Positions 26,097 through 34,963 of a stretch of 64,000 bases of DNA are shown one piece after another. Origin of the DNA: Sulfitobacter alexandrii (lineage in GTDB: Bacteria > Pseudomonadota > Alphaproteobacteria > Rhodobacterales > Rhodobacteraceae); assembly GCF_001886735.1 (NCBI RefSeq), contig NZ_CP018076.1, forward strand, positions 1,302,001 through 1,366,000. The letters are read 5' to 3'. Positions within the stretch are counted from its first letter, which is position 1. Every line of letters starts with the position of its first letter. The notes beneath the pieces were generated by a model. It saw nothing but the letters and a program-made list of their open reading frames with translations. It made no database searches and had not been told where the DNA came from. The position numbers were made by a program, and so were the translations under genes.

Positions 26097-27671
26097 GTGA
26101 AGATCGGTACGCCGAAAGAGATATTCGAGGGGGAGAACCGGGTCGCCATGACGCCGGAGTCCGCGCAGCAGCTTCAGAAACTGGGGCATGACTGCGTGAT
26201 CGAGACCGGCGCGGGGATGGCCGCGGGCTTCGACGATGCCGCCTACAAGGACGCGGGCGTGGAGGTGGTCAAGACCGCCGCCGCCCTGTGGAAAGCTGCC
26301 GACGTGGTTGCCAAGGTCCGCACTCCTTCCGATGCCGAGATGAAGCGGTTGCGCGAAGGGCAGACGCTCATTTCCTTCTTCAGCCCGGTGGCCGATGAAG
26401 CCAAGATGAAACAGGCCGCCGAGAAGGGCGCGACCGTCATCGCGATGGAGATGATCCCGCGCATCAGCCGCGCCCAGAAGATGGATGCCCTGTCCTCTAT
26501 GGCGAATATCGCCGGGTATCGCGCGGTGATCGAAGCGGGTAACAACTTCGGCCGCTTCTTCACCGGCCAGATCACCGCCGCGGGCAAGGTGCCGCCAGCC
26601 AAGGTGCTGGTTGTCGGGGCAGGGGTCGCCGGCCTCGCCGCCATCGGCACGTCGACCTCGCTGGGCGCGATTACCTATGCCTTCGACGTCCGGCCCGAAG
26701 TGGCCGAACAGGTGGAAAGCATGGGCGCGGAGTTCGTCTATCTCGACTTCGAGGAAGAACAGCAGGACGGATCGGCCTCGGGCGGCTATGCCTCTGTTTC
26801 GTCTCCTGAATTCCGCGAGGCGCAGCTTGCCAAGTTCCGCGAGCTGGCCCCCGATATGGACATCGTGATCACGACGGCGCTGATCCCGAACCGCGAGGCG
26901 CCCGAGCTCTGGACCGAGGACATGGTCAAATCCATGAAGCCCGGCAGCGTCATCGTCGACCTCGCGGCGGAAAAGGGCGGCAACTGCAAGCTGACCGTGG
27001 CGGACGAGAAGATCGTGACCGACAACGGCGTGACCATCATCGGCTACACCGACTTCCCCAGCCGGATGGCCACGCAGTCCTCCACCCTGTTCGCGACCAA
27101 CATCCGTCACCTGATGACCGATCTCACCCCGGACAAGGACGGTGTGATCAACCACAACATGGATGACGACGTGATCCGCGGCGCGACGATCGCGCACGGC
27201 AAGGAAGTCACCTTTCCGCCGCCGAAACCCAAGGTTTCCGCGATCGCGGCGGCACCGAAGAAGGAAAAGGCCAAGGAACTGACCGCCGAGGAAAAGGCGG
27301 CGCAGGAGCTTGCGGCCTTCAAGACGCAGACGCGCAACCAGGTGACGTTGCTGGCCATCGGCGGTGCCCTGTTGCTGGGCGTGGGCCTCGTGGCGCCCGC
27401 CAGCTTCATGCAGCACTTCATCGTCTTCGTGCTTGCCGTCTTCGTCGGCTTCCAGGTGATTTGGGGCGTCGCCCATTCGCTGCACACGCCGCTCATGGCG
27501 GTGACCAACGCGATTTCGTCGATCATCATCCTCGGCGCGCTGATGCAGCTCGGATCGAGCTCGTTCATCGTGGTGCTTCTGGCCGCGCTGTCGGTGTTCA
27601 TGGCGGGGATCAACATATTCGGCGGTTTCATGGTGACGCGGCGCATGCTCGCCATGTTCCAGAAATCCTGA
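26097..27671 (+). CDS. pntA: NAD(P) transhydrogenase subunit alpha
   Basis: A 524-residue alpha subunit of the proton-translocating transhydrogenase, which drives hydride transfer from NADH to NADP+ with the proton gradient. The N-terminal 380 residues form the NAD(H)-binding domain [24 protein letters not shown] is the Rossmann motif and [13 protein letters not shown] the conserved loop. A charged Lys/Glu/Ala linker follows, then four membrane helices from about residue 415. This is the fused E. coli-like form rather than the split PntAA/PntAB of some relatives. The start is a GTG at 26097. pntB follows after 16 bases. Confidence 0.95.
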   Translation: MKIGTPKEIFEGENRVAMTPESAQQLQKLGHDCVIETGAGMAAGFDDAAYKDAGVEVVKTAAALWKAADVVAKVRTPSDAEMKRLREGQTLISFFSPVADEAKMKQAAEKGATVIAMEMIPRISRAQKMDALSSMANIAGYRAVIEAGNNFGRFFTGQITAAGKVPPAKVLVVGAGVAGLAAIGTSTSLGAITYAFDVRPEVAEQVESMGAEFVYLDFEEEQQDGSASGGYASVSSPEFREAQLAKFRELAPDMDIVITTALIPNREAPELWTEDMVKSMKPGSVIVDLAAEKGGNCKLTVADEKIVTDNGVTIIGYTDFPSRMATQSSTLFATNIRHLMTDLTPDKDGVINHNMDDDVIRGATIAHGKEVTFPPPKPKVSAIAAAPKKEKAKELTAEEKAAQELAAFKTQTRNQVTLLAIGGALLLGVGLVAPASFMQHFIVFVLAVFVGFQVIWGVAHSLHTPLMAVTNAISSIIILGALMQLGSSSFIVVLLAALSVFMAGINIFGGFMVTRRMLAMFQKS

Positions 27672-27687
27672 GAGCGGAGAAGTAACA

Positions 27688-29178
27688 ATGGAATTCGGTT
27701 TTACAACAGCGGCATACGTGGTCGCAGCCGTCCTGTTCATTCTGTCGCTCGGCGGGCTTTCGGGGCAGGAAAGCGCCAAGCGCGCGGTATGGTACGGCAT
27801 CGTCGGCATGGCCCTTGCGGTCGTCGCCACGCTGATCGGGCCGGGATCGGGGCTGTGGCTGCTGTCGCTGCTGCTGATCGCGGGCGGCGGCGTGATCGGG
27901 ATGCAGCTGTCCCAACGAGTGCAGATGACGCAGATGCCGGAACTGGTGGCGGCGATGCATTCGCTCGTCGGTCTGGCGGCGGTTTTCGTGGGCCTGAACG
28001 CCCATATCGAGATCGGTCGCGTGGCCGCGGCCTTTGCCGATGCGGGTTTGCCCTTTCCGCAGCAGGACTACGGCACGCTGACCGGCGCGGCCAAGGAGGT
28101 CGCCGACCAGTTCCGCGGCTTTGCGGCCATTGTCGCCAAGAAGACCCAGGTCGAAGTGAACATCCTGCGGGTCGAACTGGTGCTGGGCATCTGGATCGGC
28201 GCCGTGACCTTCACCGGGTCGGTGATCGCCTATGGCAAACTGGCCGGGCGCGTGAACTCCGCGGCCGAGAAGCTGCCGGGCGGCCACATGCTGAACATCG
28301 CGGCGGCTACGGTGTCGGTGCTCTGTCTGATCTGGTACCTCGGTTCGGGCGGGATCTTTCCGCTGCTTCTGCTCACGCTCTGCGCGCTTTTCGTCGGGTA
28401 TCACCTGATCATGGGCATCGGCGGTGCGGACATGCCGGTCGTGGTGTCGATGCTGAACAGCTATTCCGGCTGGGCCGCCGCGGCCATCGGTTTCAGCCTC
28501 GGCAATGACCTGCTGATCGTGGTGGGTGCGCTTGTGGGCTCCTCCGGTGCGATCCTGTCCTACATCATGTGCAAGGCCATGAACCGGTCCTTTGTCAGCG
28601 TGATCCTCGGCGGGTTCGGCGGACCGGCGGGCGAACAGATGCAGGTCGAGGGCGAGCAGGTGGCCATCGAGGCGGACGGCGTCGCACAGGCGCTGAACGA
28701 AGCCGACAGCGTCATCATCATCCCGGGCTATGGCATGGCCGTTGCGCAGGCGCAGCAGGCGGTCAGCGAACTGGTCAAGAAGCTGCGGGCCAAGGGCAAG
28801 AACGTGCGGTTCGCCATCCACCCGGTCGCCGGGCGCCTGCCGGGGCACATGAACGTGCTTCTGGCCGAAGCCAAGGTGCCCTATGACATCGTGATGGAGA
28901 TGGACGAGATCAACGACGACTTCCCCGACACGGACGTCGCCATCGTGATCGGCTCCAACGACATCGTGAACCCGGCGGCACAGGACGATCCCAACAGCCC
29001 CATTGCCGGCATGCCGGTGCTGGAGTGCTGGAAGGCCAAGACGGTCATCGTCTCCAAGCGGGGGCAGGGTACGGGGTATTCCGGGATCGAGAACCCGCTG
29101 TTCTTCAAGGACAACACGCGGATGTTCTACGGCGATGCCAAGGCCAGCCTCGACAAGCTGCTGCCGCTGATCGACTGA
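27688..29178 (+). CDS. pntB: NAD(P) transhydrogenase subunit beta
   Basis: A 496-residue beta subunit. The N-terminal part (about 280 residues) has roughly nine membrane helices, starting [23 protein letters not shown]. The C-terminal domain III binds NADP(H): [16 protein letters not shown], the Rossmann-like [20 protein letters not shown], and [20 protein letters not shown] with [11 protein letters not shown] are typical. GGAG lies 10 bases before the ATG. With PntA it forms the membrane complex supplying NADPH. The operon ends at the terminator at 29208. Confidence 0.96.
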   Translation: MEFGFTTAAYVVAAVLFILSLGGLSGQESAKRAVWYGIVGMALAVVATLIGPGSGLWLLSLLLIAGGGVIGMQLSQRVQMTQMPELVAAMHSLVGLAAVFVGLNAHIEIGRVAAAFADAGLPFPQQDYGTLTGAAKEVADQFRGFAAIVAKKTQVEVNILRVELVLGIWIGAVTFTGSVIAYGKLAGRVNSAAEKLPGGHMLNIAAATVSVLCLIWYLGSGGIFPLLLLTLCALFVGYHLIMGIGGADMPVVVSMLNSYSGWAAAAIGFSLGNDLLIVVGALVGSSGAILSYIMCKAMNRSFVSVILGGFGGPAGEQMQVEGEQVAIEADGVAQALNEADSVIIIPGYGMAVAQAQQAVSELVKKLRAKGKNVRFAIHPVAGRLPGHMNVLLAEAKVPYDIVMEMDEINDDFPDTDVAIVIGSNDIVNPAAQDDPNSPIAGMPVLECWKAKTVIVSKRGQGTGYSGIENPLFFKDNTRMFYGDAKASLDKLLPLID

Positions 29179-29207
29179 CCTACCCGGTCGAAGAACGGCC
29201 ATGACAG

Positions 29208-29241
29208 AGGCACCCCACCCGAAAGGGAGGGGTGCCTTTTT
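29208..29241 (+). terminator. Rho-independent terminator after pntB
   Basis: AGGCACCCC pairs with GGGGTGCCT. An A-A mismatch and a further CCC/GGG pairing around a GAAA loop extend it, and a T-run follows. It starts 30 bases after the pntB stop codon. Confidence 0.9.
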
Positions 29242-29428
29242 CCGTTCTGGCGGGGGCGGATGGGGTCAGGGGCGCCCTGTTCAGCCGGGCCTTCCGCCGC
29301 TGCCCGGCGGTCCGGCGCGGTTTCCCGGCGGGATGGTATACGGCGGTGCACCGTCAACCTATTGAAAAAATGAAATTTTATCTGTTCAAGTTTGCAATAT
29401 CGCCTATGTTCAAACGAAATGACATTCA

Positions 29429-30727
29429 ATGCCGGACCTGCACATGGCCCCGATCAAGGATTATCCCCAGCGCTACGCCCTCACCGGCGAATTGCATGCG
29501 CGACCCTTTCCGTCGATCAGGGCGCCGTCCACGGCAGTGTTCCTTGCCATCAAGCAGCCGCACGACGCCGCCTCCCGGGACAAGTCCGCGGATCTCGCGC
29601 ATCTGGCGGCACTGCTGGACCACTACGGCGCGCCGCGGCCCGATGCGAACGCCACGCACTATTTCGGGGAGATGGGCAAGTACTGGCTCAAGTGGGAACA
29701 GCACACCGAGCTTGTGACCTACACGGTGTTTCGCCGGGACCTGAGCGAACGGCCCTTCGACCCCTCCGAGTTCGACGTGTTCCCGGACTACTGGCTGGCC
29801 GATGCGCCGGGCGGGCGGATCACGTCGGCCTTGCTGCGGATCATGCCCCGACCGACGGAGGACGATACCATTTCCGAGATGCTGCGCGACTGGTTCGTGC
29901 CGGAAAGCCTTGCGGTCGCAAGCGTGCTGGAAGGTGCGGCGGTGGTGGCGAGCGATTTCCGCATCGATTCCTCCGGTCACATGCGCATTGCCGTCTTTGC
30001 CCATCCCGAGACCGGCAACCGCCGGATCGGCCGGATCGTGCAGCGCCTCTGTGAAATCGAGATGTACAAGGCGGCCTCGATGCTCGGCTTTTCCATGGTG
30101 CGAGAGGTCGGACCTCAGCTCAACGCGCTGGACAACAAGCTGACCGACCTGATGGCCGACATGCGCGGCCCCACGGCGCTGGCCGAAGACACGCTGCACG
30201 CGCTTCTGGATATTTCGGTGGAACTGGAAACCCTTGCCGCGCAGTCCGCCTTCCGGTTCGGTGCGACAGGCGCCTATCAGGCGATCGTGGACCAGCGCAT
30301 CGGCGCGTTGCGGGAGACGCGGTTCATGGGGCGTCAGGGCTTTGCCGAATTCATGATGCGCCGCTACGAGCCCGCGATGCGCACGGTCCAGTCGGCGGAA
30401 CGGCGGCTGGCGACGATGTCGGGCCGGTCCATCCGGGCGTCCGACCTGCTGCGCACGCGGGTGGACGTGGAACGGTCGGCCCAGAACCAGGCGATCCTGG
30501 CCAGCATGGACAAGCGCGCCGATCTGCAACTGCGCCTTCAGCGCACGGTGGAGGGGCTGTCCGTCGTCGCGATCAGCTATTACGCCGTCTCGCTGGCGGG
30601 CTACCTGCTTTATCCGGTGGCCGAGGCCGCGGGGCTCAGCAAGGGGCTGCTGACCGCTGCCGTCACCCTGCCGGTGGTGGTGGGCGTCTGGTGGATGGTG
30701 CGGCGCCTGCGCAAACATCTGGAGTAG
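29429..30727 (+). CDS. DUF3422 family membrane-anchored protein
   Basis: A 432-residue protein matching DUF3422 over its full length. The N-terminus has YALTGELHARPFPSIRAPST and the middle has KYWLKWEQHTELVTYTVFRRD. A long helical region follows. Two C-terminal membrane helices (VVAISYYAVSLAGYLLYPVA and TAAVTLPVVVGVWWMV) anchor it. The large N-terminal domain is probably cytoplasmic, with no signal peptide. The function is unknown. The 70 bases before the start are markedly AT-rich and include two TGTTCAA words (29383-29389 and 29407-29413), possibly part of its promoter. Confidence 0.85.
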   Translation: MPDLHMAPIKDYPQRYALTGELHARPFPSIRAPSTAVFLAIKQPHDAASRDKSADLAHLAALLDHYGAPRPDANATHYFGEMGKYWLKWEQHTELVTYTVFRRDLSERPFDPSEFDVFPDYWLADAPGGRITSALLRIMPRPTEDDTISEMLRDWFVPESLAVASVLEGAAVVASDFRIDSSGHMRIAVFAHPETGNRRIGRIVQRLCEIEMYKAASMLGFSMVREVGPQLNALDNKLTDLMADMRGPTALAEDTLHALLDISVELETLAAQSAFRFGATGAYQAIVDQRIGALRETRFMGRQGFAEFMMRRYEPAMRTVQSAERRLATMSGRSIRASDLLRTRVDVERSAQNQAILASMDKRADLQLRLQRTVEGLSVVAISYYAVSLAGYLLYPVAEAAGLSKGLLTAAVTLPVVVGVWWMVRRLRKHLE

Positions 30728-30734
30728 CGGCGCA

Positions 30735-30762
30735 GGCCCGGCCTGTGGGAATGGACCGGGCC
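30735..30762. terminator. Hairpin between convergent DUF3422 and ABC permease genes
   Basis: GGCCCGG pairs with CCGGGCC over a 14-base loop in the 63-base gap between the two convergent stop codons. There is no T-run on either strand, so it is at best a weak or Rho-assisted terminator. Confidence 0.35.
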
Positions 30763-30790
30763 GGACCTCCCGAGACGTCCGGCGCCGGGG

Positions 30791-31789
30791 TCAGCGGCCG
30801 CGAATCCGCGGGTCCAGCGCGTCACGCAGGCCATCGCCGAGGTAGTTCACGCTGAGCACTGTCAGTGAAATCGCGATACCGGGCAGCAAGACCCGTTCCG
30901 GAAAGTCCTGCATCCGCGGAACGGCGTCGGCCAGCAGTTTGCCCCATGTCGGATAGTCGGACGGGAACCCGACACCCAGAAAGCTGAGCGCGCTTTCCGT
31001 GATGATCGCGGTGGCAAGGCCAAGGGTGGCCGAGACCATGATGGGCGAGATCACGTTGGGCAGCAGGTGGCGCCGGATGATCTTGCCGCTGGTGGTGCCG
31101 ATGGACCGTGCGGCGAGGATGAACTCACGCTCCTTCAGGGCGAGGATGTCGCCGCGCACGATCCGCGCGGTCTGCATCCACGAGGTCAGCCCGATGACCG
31201 AGACGATCAGGATGAACATGCCGCCTTCGGGACCGAAGTTTGAATTCAGGGGCTGGCGGAACAGCGTCACCGCGAGCAGGACGAGGGGCAGGATGGGCAA
31301 AGAGAGCACAAGGTCGGTGAAGCGCATCAGCCAGAAGTCCAGCCGCTTGAAGTAGCCGGCGATGACGCCGATCGCGGTGCCGATCACGAGCGCAAGGCCC
31401 ATGGCGAGCCAGCCGACGGCCATCGACACGCGGCCGCCCGCGATCATCTGCGCGAGAATGTCCCGGCCCAGCTGATCGGTGCCGAAAGGATGTGCCCAGC
31501 CCGCCGCGGCCTCGCCATCCCAGAGGAGGGTGTAGATCGGGCGCCAGTTCTTGTTGCGGATGTCCAATGCCTTGGGGTCCACATCCCAGATGTAGGGGCC
31601 GAAGAGCACGGTGAACGTGATCAGGATCAGGAAGCCGCCGCCAAAGACCGCGCCCTTGTGCTTTCGGAACTGATCCCAGACATCGCGCCACTGGCTGCGG
31701 GGTGGTTTGGACGGCCCCTTGTCCATCAGCGCGCCGATGGTTTCGATATCGGCTTCGAGCGGGCTTGCGGGGGTCGCTTGCTCAGTCAT
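30791..31789 (-). CDS. Peptide ABC transporter permease (DppC/OppC type)
   Basis: A 332-residue permease with six predicted membrane helices. The N-terminal OppC-type segment has WRDVWDQFRKHKGAVFGGGF. The EAA loop AARSIGTTSGKIIRRHLLPN contacts the ATPase, and the terminal motif is LGDGLRDALDPRIRG. It starts at 31789 (MTEQATP), overlapping the stop codon of the upstream permease by 8 bases (ATGACTGA), so the two are translationally coupled. With the DppB-like permease it forms the membrane channel of the importer whose binding protein is encoded upstream. Confidence 0.92.
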   Translation of the reverse strand: MTEQATPASPLEADIETIGALMDKGPSKPPRSQWRDVWDQFRKHKGAVFGGGFLILITFTVLFGPYIWDVDPKALDIRNKNWRPIYTLLWDGEAAAGWAHPFGTDQLGRDILAQMIAGGRVSMAVGWLAMGLALVIGTAIGVIAGYFKRLDFWLMRFTDLVLSLPILPLVLLAVTLFRQPLNSNFGPEGGMFILIVSVIGLTSWMQTARIVRGDILALKEREFILAARSIGTTSGKIIRRHLLPNVISPIMVSATLGLATAIITESALSFLGVGFPSDYPTWGKLLADAVPRMQDFPERVLLPGIAISLTVLSVNYLGDGLRDALDPRIRGR

Positions 31790-32819
31790 AGCGGATCCTC
31801 GGGTCGAGCAGGCCGTAGAGCACGTCTGCAATGAGGTTGAACAGCACGATCAGGACCGCGAAGATGAAGGTCAGTGTCATCACCATCGGCAGATCGTTGG
31901 CGAAGAGGGCGGTCAGCAGCAACTGGCCGATCCCGTTCACCTTGAACACGTTCTCGGTGATGATGGCCCCGCCGAAGATCGCGGGCATCCCCAGCGCGAT
32001 CACGGTGACCACCGGGATCATCGAGTTGCGCAGCACGTGCACCATCACCACCACGCCTTCGCGCAGCCCCTTGGCGCGGGCCGTGCGGACATAATCCTGG
32101 TTGAGGTTGTCCAGCATGGCGCCGCGCATGTAGCGGCTGATCTGCGCGGTGGTCTGCAGCGCGAGCACCATCACCGGCATGATCATCTGGAAGAACTGCA
32201 CCTTGAAGCTTTCCCAGTCGTTCACGACGTGAGTGGTATCGTAGATCGACGGCAGCCAGCCCAGGTAGACCGAGAAGATGACGATCAGCAGCGGCCCGGT
32301 AAAGAACGGCGGGATGGAGAAACCGATCATGGTGATGAATGTGCCCGCCTGATCGAAGACCGAGTAATGGCGATAGGCCGAGTAGATCCCGATGGGGATG
32401 GCGATGACGATGCCGACGATGTAGCTCAGCCCGACCACCCAGAGGGTCTGCGGCATCCGCTGTGCCACGATGTCCATGACGGGGCTGCGGGTCTGCCACG
32501 AGATCACCCGCAATTCACCCTGGTAGAGCGACGTGTCGGGCAGCCAGCCCAGAAGGGTGCTTGAATTCGTGAGGTAGTCGATGAAGACCTTCGGCTCGAT
32601 CCAGAAGAACTGCACAAGCCACTTGTAGTACTGGATGTACCACGCCTGACCGAGGCCGAGCGCCTCGCGCATCTTCTGCTTCACTTCCGGCGGGACCGTC
32701 AGCGGCACCTGCGCCATGGGATCGCCGGGAGCCAGTTGCAACAGGCCGAATATCACAAGGCTGATCAGCAAAAGCGTCGGAATCGACAGAATCAATCGTC
32801 GTATGGTGAAGGTCAACAT
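31782..32819 (-). CDS. Peptide ABC transporter permease (DppB/OppB type)
   Basis: A 345-residue permease. The first helix is followed by GLLQLAPGDPMAQVPLT, typical of OppB/DppB. The EAA loop is YVRTARAKGLREGVVVMVHVLRN and the C-terminus DVLYGLLDPRIRYD matches the family. Six membrane helices are expected. It lies 115 bases downstream of the binding-protein gene, with a strong 12-bp hairpin in that gap. This typically lets the binding protein be made in excess of the permeases. Confidence 0.93.
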   Translation of the reverse strand: MLTFTIRRLILSIPTLLLISLVIFGLLQLAPGDPMAQVPLTVPPEVKQKMREALGLGQAWYIQYYKWLVQFFWIEPKVFIDYLTNSSTLLGWLPDTSLYQGELRVISWQTRSPVMDIVAQRMPQTLWVVGLSYIVGIVIAIPIGIYSAYRHYSVFDQAGTFITMIGFSIPPFFTGPLLIVIFSVYLGWLPSIYDTTHVVNDWESFKVQFFQMIMPVMVLALQTTAQISRYMRGAMLDNLNQDYVRTARAKGLREGVVVMVHVLRNSMIPVVTVIALGMPAIFGGAIITENVFKVNGIGQLLLTALFANDLPMVMTLTFIFAVLIVLFNLIADVLYGLLDPRIRYD

Positions 32820-32894
32820 GAGCGCCGCCTTTGCCTATGTGTCTTGGGGGAGGATCGCGAAGGGGGAGAGGCCCGCAGGCCGCGCGGGAGGCCG

Positions 32895-32923
32895 GAGCAG
32901 GGCGCGCAGAAATTGCGCGCCCT
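32895..32923 (-). promoter_or_regulatory. Intercistronic hairpin between binding-protein and permease genes
   Basis: A perfect 12-bp stem, GCAGGGCGCGCA with TGCGCGCCCTGC, has a 5-base loop. It lies 11 bases beyond the binding-protein stop codon in the minus direction, with no T-run after it. Such structures commonly protect the upstream message or cause partial termination in ABC importer operons. Confidence 0.75.
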
Positions 32924-32934
32924 GCCGTGTCACA

Positions 32935-34656
32935 TCATTCCTTGATGCGGTACCAGTCGGCGACGTTCCACAGTTCGGAGTCCCAGGTGTTCAGGACCAC
33001 GCCGCCAAGCGTGTTCGACACGGCGGAGACGCGGCCACGATCGACCAGCGGCACGATGGTCATGCTGTCCTTGGTGACCATGTTGTTGAGCTGCTTGGCG
33101 ATCTCGCCGCGCTTGTCCAACTCGCCGGTGCGGGACAGTTCGTCCAGCAGCGCGTCGTACTCTTCGTTGCAGAAACGGTTGATGTTTTCGCCCTGCCACT
33201 GGCTGGACGGCTTCGGCTCGTTGCCGCAGCGGTAGGCCGCGAGGTAGGCCTGCGGGTCGGTGCCGTCGAAGTTGTTGGCGTACATTTCCACGTCCGCATA
33301 GAACTTCTGGAAGGTGTCCGGCGAACCGGGGTCGCCGCCGAAGAACACGGAGGCATCGACGTTGCGCAGTTCGGTTTCAACACCGATCTGGCTCCACCAA
33401 TCCTTGATCAGCGCCTGGAAGTCCTGGCGGACCGCGTTGGTCGAGGTCTGGTACAGCAGCGACAGCTTCTTGCCATCCTTGTCGCGTACGCCGTCACCGT
33501 TGGTGTCGGTCCAGCCGGCTTCTTCCAGCAGGGCCTTCGCGCCTTCGATGTCCTGAGTCAGGCACTCGGTGTTGTCAGACGCGTAGAGCGCCGGCGCCGG
33601 CACGAGGTTGCAGGTTGCGCGGCCGGCCTGGCCGTAGCCCACTTCGACCAGCAGTTCGCGGTCGATCGCCATGGACAGCGCCCGACGTACCCGTTCATCC
33701 GACAGGATCGGATGCGGATGCGCCACGGTGGAACGCTCGCCCTCCGGCAGGTCCGGCGAGGGGTCGGTCAGGTTCATCTCAAGACGCTCGACCAGCGTGC
33801 CGAAGGCGGAGATCGGCTTGCCCATGCCAGCTTCGGCCATCTTGGACAGCACGTCGGGGGCCAGCTGCATGTTCCAGGCGTAGTCGTATTCGCCCGTTTC
33901 CATGACCGCCCGGCCTGCCGCGACCGCATCGCCGCCGCCCTTTAGGGTCAGCGTGGCAAAGGCCGGCTTGCTGGGATCGCGGAAGTTCTCGTTGGCCGCC
34001 ATGGTGATCACGTCGTTCGGGCGGAACTCCGTCACGGTGAAGGGGCCGGTGCCGATCGGGTTGAAGTTCTGCTCGGTGCACTCGGGCGCCTTGGGGCCAA
34101 GGCAGTTCTCGAACTGCGCTTTCTGAAGGATCGGGGACTGTGCGCCCATGAAGGGGCCGTAGGGGTTCGGCTTGGCTTCGTTGAAGTGAACGGTCACGGT
34201 CTGGTCGTCGATGATTTCGACTTCCTTCACGCCGTCGAACTTGGCGCCCTGCGCGCAGCCGCCTTCGGGGTGCATGCAGTACTCGGCCGTGAACGCGAGG
34301 TCAGCGGATGTGACGGGCGTGCCATCGGACCACATCATGCCATCGGCGATCTTCCAGGTGATGGAGGTCAGGTCTTCGCTCACGCCGCCGTTCTCGACGG
34401 TCGGGATCTCGGCGGCGAGGTAGGGCACCATCGCGCCGGTCTCGTCGTAGCGGCCCATGGGCTCGATCACCAGCGACGAGGCCTCGAGGTCCTTGGTCCC
34501 GCCGGAAAGGTAGGGGTTCATGATCGAGGGCGCCTGCCAGTAGATGATCTTGACGTCACCGTCGCGGCCACGCTCGCCGCCCTGGTCCTGCGCCAGGGCG
34601 AGGGGGGCGAAGGCCGTCGTGGCGATGGCACCCATCAGTAGGGTTCTCAGTTTCAT
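32935..34656 (-). CDS. Peptide ABC transporter substrate-binding protein (SBP family 5)
   Basis: A 573-residue periplasmic binding protein. The signal peptide is MKLRTLLMGAIATTAFAPLALAQ. The mature protein has family 5 features: YWQAPSIMNPYLSGGTKD near the N-terminus, then DGMMWSDGTPVTSADLAFT and NPIGTGPFTVTEFRPNDVI. The RRALSMAIDRELLVEVGYG segment comes in the second lobe. It binds peptides or related amine-containing ligands. The start at 34656 is preceded by ATGGAG. It heads the minus-strand transcript with the two permeases; the fused ATPase is divergent. The ligand is unknown; the neighbouring deacetylase and amidohydrolases suggest N-acylated amino acids or peptides. Confidence 0.93.
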   Translation of the reverse strand: MKLRTLLMGAIATTAFAPLALAQDQGGERGRDGDVKIIYWQAPSIMNPYLSGGTKDLEASSLVIEPMGRYDETGAMVPYLAAEIPTVENGGVSEDLTSITWKIADGMMWSDGTPVTSADLAFTAEYCMHPEGGCAQGAKFDGVKEVEIIDDQTVTVHFNEAKPNPYGPFMGAQSPILQKAQFENCLGPKAPECTEQNFNPIGTGPFTVTEFRPNDVITMAANENFRDPSKPAFATLTLKGGGDAVAAGRAVMETGEYDYAWNMQLAPDVLSKMAEAGMGKPISAFGTLVERLEMNLTDPSPDLPEGERSTVAHPHPILSDERVRRALSMAIDRELLVEVGYGQAGRATCNLVPAPALYASDNTECLTQDIEGAKALLEEAGWTDTNGDGVRDKDGKKLSLLYQTSTNAVRQDFQALIKDWWSQIGVETELRNVDASVFFGGDPGSPDTFQKFYADVEMYANNFDGTDPQAYLAAYRCGNEPKPSSQWQGENINRFCNEEYDALLDELSRTGELDKRGEIAKQLNNMVTKDSMTIVPLVDRGRVSAVSNTLGGVVLNTWDSELWNVADWYRIKE

Positions 34657-34963
34657 AGTGTACTCCATGTTGGACGCTTTGGTGCGCCGTGTTCTGCGAC
34701 GGGATAGTGCCCATCTGTTTTTGCCATCCGGGCGAAGGTTTAAGTAAGGCTTCTAACCTTGCGTAAACTTGGAGGAATACCAGTGTCCAGCCGCCAGTCC
34801 CCCCGGAATGCATGGCCAGTATCGAAACAGTTTTTGCCAGAAATGCAAGCCCGGAGATTTGCCTGACACGAAATCGAACCCGCGCGGGCGACAGTGGTTT
34901 GACGCAAGAAGGGATTGGCCTTAGCGTTCATCAATCGCACCCGCAGATTTCACAGGGAAACCC
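34657..34963. other. 307-base divergent promoter region with an inverted repeat
   Basis: No gene is convincing here. It must hold promoters for the binding-protein and ATPase transcripts. A 26-base imperfect palindrome at 34735-34760, AAGGTT-T-AAG with CTT-CT-AACCTT, is a candidate operator shared by both directions. The flanking DNA is locally AT-rich around 34739-34775. Confidence 0.5.
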
